From Rhynochetos jubatus (lineage: Eukaryota > Chordata > Aves > Eurypygiformes > Rhynochetidae), in NCBI GenBank assembly GCA_027574665.1, contig CM050676.1:4082157-4146156 (forward strand): a stretch of DNA of 64,000 nt, in the 5' to 3' direction. Under the pieces are notes generated by a model. That model worked only from the letters and a program-made list of their open reading frames with translations, did not search any database and had not been told where the DNA came from. A program made the position numbers and the translations under genes. How positions within the stretch are numbered: the first letter of the stretch is position 1; every line of letters starts with the position of its first letter. This document shows positions 10,081 through 19,661 of the stretch, piece after piece.

Positions 10081-10254
10081 TGGTAATTCAGGACACGTAC
10101 AATCGTACAATCGACTGTCCTCACAGACCCATCAGCTCCAGCGGAAGGACTCCTGTGGAGAGACCACCCAGACCTCATTCTCAATAAAGAAGAAAACACT
10201 GGAGTTATCAATTTATGGAAATGACAGGAATTAAGGTAGATCATAACGGCCCCG

Positions 10255-10573
10255 TCACGGCAAAGGTAAATGGTATTTCAGTGTATTTTTAATAGACACT
10301 GGAGCAACGTTATCTTTACTTCATTTTCCAATACCACAGGTCTCTGTTGATACCGTAATTATTGATGGGGTCGTAGCTGGTAAAGAATTCTTTTTTTCTT
10401 CTCCCCTCCCAGTGATATTAGGAGGGAAAATGTCTTGGGGAAGATTTGTCATATCCCCAGAAACACCAGGATCTTTGCTGGGACGAGACTTGTTACAAGG
10501 CTTTGGAACACGTATATCTCTAACACCCAAAGGGATCCTGTTGGTAATGCCAGGAGTCTCAGTCCTGAAATGA
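10255..10573 (+). pseudogene. Retroviral aspartic protease remnant
   Basis: The catalytic DTGAT motif is read at 10295-10309, and an LLGRDLL motif near the end (about 10478-10498) is typical of retroviral proteases. The frame closes with TGA at about 10571. It lies between gag and reverse transcriptase, the usual place. It is linked to no intact upstream frame. Confidence 0.75.
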
Positions 10574-10656
10574 AAACCTGAGAAGCAAAAGGATAAAGGG
10601 ATCCCTGAGGAACTGATTGAGATTCCTTCTGAGCTGAGGTAGGAGTGTGAAAATCT

Positions 10657-11454
10657 GTGGAAGCAGTGGTGATTCAGACAATAGGAGGGGCTGCACCGTC
10701 AGTTAGACAGTACCCCATAATTTCTGAAGCAATGCCTAGCACTGGAAAACAGATTGAAAATTTCTTGAAAAATGGAATATTGAAAGAATGTAGAAGTCCT
10801 TATAATCCTCCAATTTTACCTGTTAGTAAACACAGATTGGATAAGGGTGGAGATCCTGAGTATCGATTGGTACAAGATTGACGTGCTGTAAATGAACACG
10901 TTAGTTCTCACCTACTGTTTTCCCATGTGCGTCGGAACTGGTACAATATGTGGGTGATTTCCTAATTGCCAGTCAGTCAGAAGCTGATTGTGTTTGTGAC
11001 ACCAAATATTTGCGTACACAACTTGCAAAGAAGGGTCACCGTGCATCTCTATCCAAACTACAGCTCTGCCGACAACAGGGGAAGTACCTGGGGGTTATTT
11101 TTAAGCCGGGGGAAAGGGAGACAGACCCTGAACGCATCAAGGCAGTACAGGAGATACCCAGAGCTGGGCCTGAGAAGCAGTTAAGGGGATTCCTAGGTCA
11201 AGTGGGCTTTTGCAGACCGTGGATCCCCAGGTTTAGTGTGATAGCTAAAGCATTGCATGAGGCAACAAAACAAAAAGATGAAGTGGAACCGATAACAGGG
11301 GGCCCAGAAAGGGAAAAGGCTTTTCGAGCACTGAAGGGAGCGTTGTTAAAAGCCCCAGCTCGAGGAATCCCGGATTATAGCAAAACATTTAAACTGTGTT
11401 GTACTGAAAATAAGGGAAGAGCGAATGGAGTTTTGACTCAAACTTTAGGTCCCT
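10657..11454 (+). pseudogene. Reverse transcriptase remnant with internal deletion
   Basis: The segment 10657-10881 covers the fingers region and ends in a stop. The next open segment (10950-11454) starts directly at the catalytic YVDD position, where the sequence reads YVGD, and continues through the thumb and connection. The palm region between them is missing, so several hundred bases were lost, and one of the two catalytic aspartates is replaced by glycine. Inactive. The same lesions are in the copy at 31818-32615. Confidence 0.8.
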
Positions 11455-11573
11455 AGGAAAGACCTGTAGCATATTACTCGTGCTCCTTAGATCCAGTAAT
11501 GAAAGGAACTCCTTTTTGTATTTGAGCGAGAGCAGCCGCCGCTGAGTTAGTAGAAAGAACTCAAAATACAGTT

Positions 11574-12623
11574 TTGGGACACCCCCTGACGGTGTGTGTG
11601 CCCCATGGAGTGGAAATCCTTTTTAAACAAGAGGCCGAGAAGGCACTTTCTCCGCAAAGGGCGCACCGGTCTGAACTGAGACTTTTGCTTGCTGATAATT
11701 TGAAGCTGGAAAGATGCAATACTTTGAGTCCCGCCACCCTGATGCCGCTGCCTACAGCTGGTGAGAAGGAGCACCCAGATTTGAACCTTTTTGCAGATGG
11801 ATCGTCATATTATGAGCGTGGTCAGAGATGCACCGGACGCACCGTTACCCAGGTATTACTGGCTGGACCTTTCTGCCCCGATCTAGGTGCGCAGGGAGAG
11901 GAGATGGTGGCAGCTGAGTACGCTACTGGCCACCGCGTTGACACCTGTACGGACTCAAAATACACCTTCGGAGCGTGCCGTGCCGCAGGCGTGCTGTGGG
12001 AAGAACGGGGATTCCTTACCTCTCCAGGTAAAACCATTGCGCACGGGGAGCTAATGAAAGACCTACGGGAGGCAATACCACTGCCCTCTGAGCTGGCTGC
12101 GATAGATATTAAGGCTCCTACCAACAAGCAGGATAAAAGATGCAAAGGAAATGCGCTCGCTGATCAGGCAGCGAAAGCTGCTGCTCGACAAGTCTTTGCT
12201 GTGACTTGGATTTCGGGAAAGGAACCTGACACCGAGCTACCCGACAAAGGGGAACTTTCCGAAGAGCTGCCGGGAGAAGAGAAACAGCTGTGGGAGAAAC
12301 TGGGAGCTCAGCATCGTGGAGGACAGTGGATTTTAGGGAGTAAACCGTTACTCCCGAAAAGGTATTTATTGCCGATTACACGTGAAAAAACGCACGGGGG
12401 TCCTGGGAACGTTGCCTTGAGGATCCAGAGACTGTGGGCGGCCCCAGGAGTTTATGCTGCAGCGAAAGCTGCCGACTTTGTAAAGAACATGCATCTCAGA
12501 ATCAAGACACCCCTGGGCAAACGACCCCCGGCAATGTATCCACTCCCAGACCTGCAAACAGACGGGGCTGAGAAGCCTAAAGCCATGGGATTCACATATT
12601 GGCTTGTTATTGTTGGACAGTGA
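11574..12623 (+). pseudogene. RNase H and integrase N-terminal remnant
   Basis: An open stretch of 349 codons. RNase H landmarks are LFADGS (about 11790) and CTDSKY (about 11947), with NALADQAAK near 12150. The later part passes into the integrase N-terminal region and stops at 12621-12623. It belongs to pol, but its frame is separated from reverse transcriptase by stops at 11455-11550. Confidence 0.75.
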
Positions 12624-13217
12624 TGGGGATGGGTTGAAGCTTTCCCCACTCGGAAAATGACTCCAAGGTGGTTGTTAAAGCTCGTTTGAAGGAAATTATT
12701 CCTAGATACGGAGTTCCTGAAGTCATGGATTCCAACAGGGGAGCACATTTTACTGCAGCTGTTGTAATTCAGGTCTCTCACTCCTCAGGCACCCGAGCAC
12801 AGCTACGCACACCCTGTCACCCAGAGTCGTCGGGGCAGGCAGAGGATGAAGAGAACAATGAAGGAATAATTAGTGAAGGCTTGTAAACAAAGAGGGTTAG
12901 AATGGCCAGAGGCATTAAACTTAGTATTATGGGATAGTAGGAATACGCCTAGACAACCAGTAGGAGTTTCGCCTGCAGGAATTTTATTGGGAAGAATTGT
13001 AGCTGTTCCAGGAACTTGTGTTCCAGCTCAGACGAGCCTGTTGGATGGAGATGAACAGGGAAGCCGGTATGTGTTGTATTTACAGAACTCTTTCTCACAA
13101 ATGAGAAATCATGCTTATTGGGATCAGGGAGCGACACCTGAAATTCAAGTCCATGATCTGCAGCCTGGTGATAAAGTTTATGTAAAAATGTTAAGAGAAA
13201 GAAGAGATTTGAACTGA
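12624..13217 (+). pseudogene. Integrase remnant
   Basis: The catalytic core is broken into short pieces (12668-12886 and others), and a C-terminal piece is open at 12873-13217. Recognised by order after RNase H and by integrase-like spacing (a GVPEVMDSNRGAHF segment near 12710-12755 recalls the DNGxxF motif). Degenerate. Confidence 0.6.
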
Positions 13218-13354
13218 AATGGGAAAGACCTTATATGGTGTAACTGACCTCTTTTTATGCTGTCAAGGTGCAGGGGAAAGAAACCTGGATCCGTCATTCA
13301 CCTGTGTGTAAAGATTCCACACCAGGGCTACCTTAACCTCTTGTCTACTCTCAC

Positions 13355-13774
13355 TTGCCCCGGACTGACACGCTGTGGTCAAAGATTTTCTTACGCTGTC
13401 AGGATCCAGTGGCAGATGAGACTGTGGTGAAGCACAGTAATGGCACATGTCAAACCTTTTGTGAAATCAGGGGTTTTCAGATTCAATCTGTTCAGAATGT
13501 TATAGTTACTAAAAATACCAAAATCGAGCGGGATTATTCCTTTGATCCTTCCGTGGCTGTTGAATTTTGTGTTACTGTTAGAGTCTCAGATAACTGGAGA
13601 GAATGTGGTGTATGGTCAAAACTAAGGCCTTGGGATCCCTGTTCTTATCCTGCACATCTCAGGGAGCTGCTGACTGGGAGAGGAACAGGGTGTTTGAACC
13701 AGCATCTGTGGTATTTGGGTGAAGGACCAGCTGGAGACTGGTGTTGCTTTATCCAGTCCAGTCTGTGTAGTTAG
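13355..13774 (+). pseudogene. Env-position open frame, 139 codons
   Basis: A cysteine-containing frame with one N-linked glycosylation sequon (NGT), lying between integrase and the 3' LTR, where env is expected. There is no clear signal peptide or membrane anchor, and most of an env gene would be missing. Identity as env is inferred from position only. The duplicate is 34516-34935. Confidence 0.4.
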
Positions 13775-14021
13775 TTAACACTTCTTGGGGATTTTCGGAA
13801 GCTTTTTCAGGGTTAACTTGTTGGTTCCCTGACCTGTCCCCATGGTTAAAGAGAGGGATTGCAATAGCTGTTGCAGTGGGTTTACGGCTTGTATGTGCAA
13901 TAGGATTGTTATAATGTTGTATTACTTCTCTTACTCGCTTATTGACTGAGATTTAAGGTGCCACCTGGAATTATAATAAATGTTAATTGCAGGTATGCAA
14001 ATCACAACAAGAGGAGGGAAC

Positions 14022-14605
14022 TGTGAAGGACTCTTTCATAGTCTCCGGTGCAGGGTTAGAGCTGAGGTTTGGGGTCTTGTAAAAGTGCAGAAACACTGCT
14101 CAGCAGGCCCAGAATGTTTGTGCTCAACCTGCTCCTGGTACAGACCCACCCAAGGCTGGTTTCAAACCCAGCCAAGCTAATCATGCAGAGACAGTCTCAG
14201 CAAAGGGTGGTTAATTAATTAAGCACAGGTGCTTTGCTAGACAAAAGGTAAACCCTTACTAGTACTTCTCGAGGTCTGTCTCAGAATTGTGCGAGACAGA
14301 AAGGGCAGAAGAGTGCTTATGGAAACGGCGACCCGAAGAGACCCCGCAACTAAGAAAGAAGGCGGCAGCTGAGACAGGGGAGTGTGAGGGCCTTTGATAA
14401 ACGATGAACTTTGGGGACTGAAAGGCTCAGTGGAAATATACAAAGACTTCGGACCTTGTGTAATGGGTATTGATTGAATGGTATAAAAACTGTGCGAGAT
14501 CTTGGGCCGTTGGCCACTCCCTGAGGTGGTGGCCCAACCCTGAGTTGTGATTTAATAAATGGCAAACCTAGAGCAACCCGCTTGTTTGGGGAAAAACCTT
14601 TAACA
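14022..14605 (+). repeat. 3' LTR of provirus copy 1
   Basis: Begins TGTGAAGG right after a purine-rich tract (AGAGGAGGGAA, about 14010-14020) and ends TTTAACA, 584 bases in total. TATAAAA is at 14482-14488 and AATAAA at 14554-14559. The 3' end abuts the inverted 3' flank of PRR22 copy B. A promoter here would point toward the antisense strand of PRR22 B. Confidence 0.85.
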
Positions 14606-17600
14606 AAGGGGACAGGGGAATCCCCCCCGATCCCCGCCATTCCCACCCTGCTGGCGGTGACTCGTCCCCAGGGTCGGCTCGGTGCCCTTTGGGGCTCCCC
14701 GGCTCGACCTGGGGCTCAGCGGGGCTTTGGCAGCTCTTGGGTGCCGTTTCCTGGTGCCCCCTCCCCCCACACCCCAGAGGCACGGAGAGGTTCTGGAGGA
14801 AAGTCTTTTAATGGGAAACAAGGAAGGAAAGAGACTCTTTAACTGCACACTAACACCCCCCTCCTCCCCACCCCCGCTGCCCCCAGGTCCATCCCAGCCC
14901 CGCCGTGGGCCTACTGCCCCCCTGCCAGCCCCGTGCTGCCGGCCAGAGCCCTGCGCTTGCTGGGGGGCTCGTCCAAGGTGCTCCCCCGCGGCTCCTGCCC
15001 CCGCTTCTTCCCCCGCTCCTCTGCCACGGCCAGAGGGGACGGTGCCGGGTCCATCGCCTCATCTTCCCACGGCTCCAGCAGCTCCATGGAGAAGATGGAT
15101 TCCTCGTTGCTGAGGATGGCGTCGGGGGTCTCGAGGACGCGGGCGGCGAGGGTGAGCAGCTCATCCGTCAGCGAGAGCGAGTCGAAGTCGCTGTCGGGGA
15201 CCCCTGTGCCGGTGACACCAGGGTCCCCAGAGATGGGGCTGCTGCCGGGACCGTCCTGGCTGCCCCCCACGGTGTCCAGGGAGCAGCCAAAGAGCCTTAG
15301 TGCCTCTTCCAGAGGCACCTCCCCGGGCAGGTCGAGGTTTCCGGCCGGGTCACAAGGCTCTTGGCTGTGGGGGGCATCAGCGGAATGGGAGGGGATGCCA
15401 TGGCCCGGGGTGATGTTGCTGGCTCCATCCTGGCTGACCCCCTCGATTTCCAGGGCAGAAGCGATGAGCTTTAGGGTGTCCTCGTGCAGCTCCTCCCTGG
15501 AAACCTCCAGGTCATCTGCCAGGTCCCACAGTCCCAGGTTTTCCGGGGTAGCACAGGGGCTGCAGGAGATGTTGCTGCCCGGGGGGATGTTGCTGCCCAG
15601 GGGTGCTCCCGTGGTGGTGGCCGTGCCAGCGATGTTCAACTGCCCCTCGATGTGCTGGGAGCCGTGGGTGGAGGAGGGCAACATCGGGGGCGCTGGGGTC
15701 ACCACTCTCCCCTCCCCGCCAGTGTCAGCAGGGTGCCCAGGCACAGGGACACTCCTGGGACCCCCCTCCCTGACCCCCAGCACATCCCGGGAGCAACCCG
15801 TCAGCCTTAGGGCCTCTTCGAGGAGCTCCTCGTCGGCCACACTGAGGTCCCCAAGGCCTTGGTTGTCCCGGGCAGCGATGGGGCTGGGGGAGATGTCTCT
15901 GCTCAGGGGGGTGTTGCTCCGCTGGGGTGCCCCTATGGCAGTGGCCATGCCAGAGACGTTGCACTGTCCCTCGATGATCTGGGAGCCATGGCTGGAAGAC
16001 GGCAACTCCTGGGGGCCTGGGGCCACCGCTTTCCCCTCTCTGGAGCTGTCCCCAGTGTCCCCAGCCGTAGGAACAGGGCCAGGACCATCCCGGCTGGCTC
16101 CCAGCACATCCCGGGAGCAACCAAAGAGCCTTAGGGCCTCTTCGAGGAGCTCCTCGTTGGTGACATCAAGGTCCCCAAGGCCTTGGTTGTCCCGGGCAGC
16201 GATGGGGCTGGAGGGGGTGTCTCTCTCCGGGGGGATGGTGCTGCCTGGGGGTGCCCCCACAGCGGTGGCCACGCTGGTGATGTTCAACTGCCCCTCCGTG
16301 TGCTGGGAGCCGTGGCTTGATGACAGCAACACCGGGGGCGCTGTTGTCACCGCTGTCCCACCTCTGCCGCTGTCACCATTGTCCCCGGCCACAGGGACAC
16401 TGCTGGGCCCCCCCTCGCTGACCCCCAGCACATCCCGGGAGCAACCAAAGAGCCTTAGGGCCTCTGCGAGGAGCTGCTCTTCGGTGACTTCGAGGTCCCC
16501 AAGGCCGTGGTTGTCCCGGGCAGCAACGGGGCTGGGGGGGATGTCTCTGCCCGGGCGGATGGTGCTGCCCGGGGCTGCCCCTGTGGCGGTGGCCCGGCCG
16601 GAGATGTTGACTTGTGCCGCCGGCCCCTTGATGTGCTGGGAGCCGGGGCTGGACGTTGGCCGCAGCAGAGTCGGGGCCACCGCTCTGGCCTGATGGTTTG
16701 GGGGGGCCAGGGGTTGCGGTTGGCCGTGGGGGGTCACCGGGACTGCCCAGGCCAGGGGTGTCTCGTAGCCCCCAGGGACCCACAGGGCAGCAGCCGGCAG
16801 AGGAGCGGGAGCGTGGCCCAGCGTGGCGGAGGCCGATGGCAGGTGGACGGTGCCCGTCCCTGGCACGTGGAGGAGGTGGTGGTCGAAGAGGCAGCCGCAT
16901 GGAGCCCTCTGCAGACCTGGGAGGGTGAGAGGGAGCCGTGCTGGGCCGGGGGCAACCTCCAGGTGCACCCGCTGAGCCGGCCCCGGTGGCCGATGCCAAA
17001 CAGCTCTGCGCCCAGCACGTGGGCAGATGGTGGCCGGGGCGCTCCCCGCGGGGTGGGCCGGGGTTGTTAACTGGGGAGGGAGCTGGCTTCCCTGAGGTGG
17101 AACGGGAGATGTGGCCCCAAGTGTTTGGGAAATCCCCTGGGAATTGGATGTAGTGGGCAGGCATCACCCCGGCGAGGGCACGGACACTCGCCCGGGCTTG
17201 CTGCACCCCAGTGCCATATGTGCCAGGGGCCGGGGGTGCAGGGGATGCTGGGGTTCCCGGGGGTGTGGGATGCTCAGTGTGTGCGGGGGTCCGGGTGCCA
17301 GAGCGGACAGGGCTGCCATACCTGCTGGTGATGCCCGGGGGACTTGGGGTGCCATCCGCGCCGCGGGTGCCCAGGCTGTGGGGAAGGGCTGCCACTGCCC
17401 GGGCACTGGGCACAGGTTGGCTGAGCCTGGAAGAGAGACAGGAGTGACGGCCAGGGCTCAGCTCTGCTCTGGCCCCTGAGAGCATCCCCGGGCTGCAGGG
17501 GTCGGCGTCGGTGCCTACCTGGGGGGTAGAAGGTGTCCGGGAGCAGAAAAGTGGGCTGGAGCTGGGGCGCAGGGGGTGCGCGGGAGCGGCGGGGTGGGAG

Positions 17601-18160
17601 CTGCCGCGGTGGCCACGCCATGGTGCCTTCTGGCTGTGTGGCTGGCGGTTGCTAAGGAGTCTCTGGGGTGTCCCAGGTCACAATGCAGGGGGTCCCCGTG
17701 TTCTGCCCCGCCCCAGGAACCTGCCCCGCCCCTCCGGGCAGGGAAAGGGTTAAGGGGCACTGGGGTGCCCCCGGCCCCTCCAGGCGGCTCTCAGGGCCGT
17801 GGGGGCAAGCCTTGGTCTTTTCCCGGCGCTGGGATAAGCTTGGCATTGGTGGGCCTTGGTGGCACGAGTCCCGGGCCTGCAGTGCTGGCATGGAGGGCAG
17901 GGGCTGTTCAGGGTGGGGGCACAGGGCAGGCGAGGGGGAGGTGTGGCACGGGATGTCAGGGGAAGGTTTGACGCTCCAGCCCTGTCAGTCGGGCACCAGT
18001 CGAGAGCCCCTGGGTGAGGCTGGGGGGCAGAAACAAAGCAGGTGTGGAGGGTGTCTGCACCCATCGCCCAGCCGGGATGCCAGCCCTGAGGGCTTCTTCC
18101 CTAGGCAAGCCAGAGAAAGCTTTGGGGCAGTAGCACTGGTCCCTGTGGGAGGCTTCACCT
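14606..18160 (-). repeat. Left arm of a large inverted repeat (PRR22 B side)
   Basis: This segment is the reverse complement of about 23413-26967, with few differences and near-constant spacing (coordinates sum to 41573). It holds PRR22 copy B, its upstream region and its 3' flank. The spacer 18161-23412 holds CR1 and a decayed gene end. The duplicated counterpart is 35767-39321 paired with 44575-48129. Confidence 0.85.
14911..17621 (-). CDS. PRR22: PRR22 copy B, inverted
   Basis: Exons in order 17621-17519, 17426-17322 and 16916-14911. The model is the same as copy A with no net length change and an intact frame of 737 residues. The poly(A) signal is the reverse complement of 14807-14812. 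Variants: LLAEALRLF in the first module (Glu to Ala), SGMATAI, NITPGHG, and GSSPISGDPGVTGT near the C-terminus, the last three shared with copy D. It faces the provirus tail to tail. An open antisense frame of 586 codons overlaps it and is considered a shadow. Confidence 0.8.
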
Positions 18161-18240
18161 TTTTCCCTGGCCATGGCAGGGGGTGGCACTGCATGGTCTT
18201 TAAGTTCCCTTCCAACCCAAACCATTCCATGATTCTATGA
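18161..18240 (+). mobile_element. Inverted 3' tip of a CR1 element
   Basis: The plus strand reads into the standard CR1 end (CCTTCCAACCCAAACC followed by ATTCCATGATTCTATGA), whereas the adjoining CR1 body at 18241-19661 lies on the minus strand. So the last 80 bases are flipped relative to the element, or belong to a second, head-on CR1. The duplicate is 39322-39401. Confidence 0.7.
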
Positions 18241-19661
18241 TCCATCCAGCCTGGCCTTGAACACTGCCAGGGATGGGGCAGCCACAGCTTCGCTGGGCAA
18301 CCTGTCCCAGTGCTCCCCACCCTCTCCTGGAAGAATTTTTTCCTGATGTCCAATCTAAATCTCCCTTCTTTGACTTTAAAGCCGTTACCCCTTTTCCTGT
18401 CACTCCGTGTCCTTGTTAAAACTCCCCCCCCCCCCCCCCCCCCCCCAGTTTTCTTGTAGCCCCCCGGGCACTGGAAGGGGCTCTAAGGTCTCCCCGGAGC
18501 CTTCCCTTCTCCAGGCTGAACCCCCCAACTCTCTCAGCCTGTCCCCATGGCAGAGGGGCTCCAGCCCTCGCAGCATCTCTGTGGCCTCCTCTGGACTTGC
18601 TCTAAGAGGTCCATGTCCTGCTCATGTTGATGCCCCACAGCTGGACGCAGCACTGCAGGGGGGGTCTCCGCAGAGAGGAGTAGAGGGGGAGAATCCCCTC
18701 CCTCGCCCTGCTGGCCACGCTGCTCCGGATCCAGCCCAGGATCCGGTTGGCTTTCTGGGCTGCCAGCGCACACGGCCGGCTCCTGTCCAGCTTTCCATCC
18801 CCCAGTACCCCCAGACAAAGATGTTGAACAGCGCCGGTCCCAATCCCGACCCCTGAGGAACGCCGCTCGTCACTGGTCTCCACTCAGACATCGAGCCCTT
18901 GACCACCACTCTCTGAGTGCCACCAGCCAGCCAGTTCCTTCTCCACCGAGCGGTCCATCCGTCCAATCCACACCTCTGCAGTGTAGAGACAAGGGTGTTG
19001 TGCAGGACGGTGTCGAACGCTTTGCACAAGTCCAGGTAGATGACATCGGTTCCTGTCCTTTATCTCCCAAGGTCACGACCCCGTCGCAGAAGGCCACCAG
19101 GTTCGTCAGGCAGGATCTGCCCTCGGTGAAGCCACGTTGGCTGTCACCAATCCCCTCCTCGCTTTCCACGTGCCTTTGCATGGTTTCCAGGAGGATCTGC
19201 TCCACGATCTTGCCAGGCACAGAGGTGACACTGACTGGGCTGGAGTTCCCCGGATCCTCCTTTTTCCCTTTTTAAAGATGGGGGTGATGTTTCCCCTTTT
19301 CCAGTCAGTGGGAACTTCACCAGGCCGCCACGACTTCTCAAACACAGGGGGTAGAGGTTGCACAACCTCATCCGCCAGTTCTTTCAGGACCCGCGGAGGT
19401 ATTCCACCAGGTCCCATGGAACTGTGCACCTGCAGGTTCCTCAGGTGCTCCCGAACCTGATCCTCACTGACCACGGGCGGCTCTCCATGCTCCCAGTCCC
19501 TGCCCTTGCCTCCCGCGACTCGGGGGGGTACGGCTTGTGCCCTCGACAGTGAAGAACGAGACAAACAAATCACTGAGCACCTCGGCCTTCTCCATATCCT
19601 GGGAAACCTGCTCTCCCGTTTCCTTGCGCAGAGGGCCCACATTTTCCTCTGTGGGGCCTGT
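18241..19661 (-). mobile_element. CR1 LINE, 5'-truncated, with decayed reverse transcriptase
   Basis: The minus strand carries CR1 ORF2 pieces: an ENVGPLRKE segment at the 5' side (about 19640), GDWK-like and [10 protein letters not shown] around 19300, a CLTNLVAF segment (about 19100), an AFDT segment (about 19010) and [17 protein letters not shown] near 18830-18880. Frameshifts separate them. The 3' untranslated part runs to 18241 and includes a C23 run in the plus orientation (18424-18446). It sits in the palindrome spacer, between PRR22 B and the DUF4795-like gene end. The duplicate is 39402-40823. Confidence 0.85.
18424..18446 (+). repeat. Poly-C run (C23)
   Basis: An uninterrupted run of 23 C on the plus strand inside the CR1 3' region. 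The duplicate at 39585-39608 has 24 C. This single base accounts for the shift of the duplication offset from 21161 to 21162. Confidence 0.95.

Larger units (their letters stand above)
8571..14605 (+). mobile_element. Gammaretrovirus-like endogenous provirus, copy 1 (defective)
   Basis: An old provirus in the order LTR remnant, primer site, gag, protease, reverse transcriptase, RNase H, integrase, env-position region, purine tract, 3' LTR. The 5' LTR is reduced to its last 86 bases. All genes are interrupted by stops or frameshifts, and the polymerase has an internal deletion, so it cannot move or replicate by itself. The shared 86 bases of the two LTRs differ at 3 sites, so it is not a very recent insertion. 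A copy lies at 29732-35766 with constant spacing (offset 21161), so the provirus was duplicated together with the surrounding unit. Confidence 0.9.

Noticed and set aside
13355-13774. Intact retroviral envelope gene captured for host use
   Set aside because: Only 139 codons, with no signal peptide or membrane anchor seen, and identical decay in both copies.
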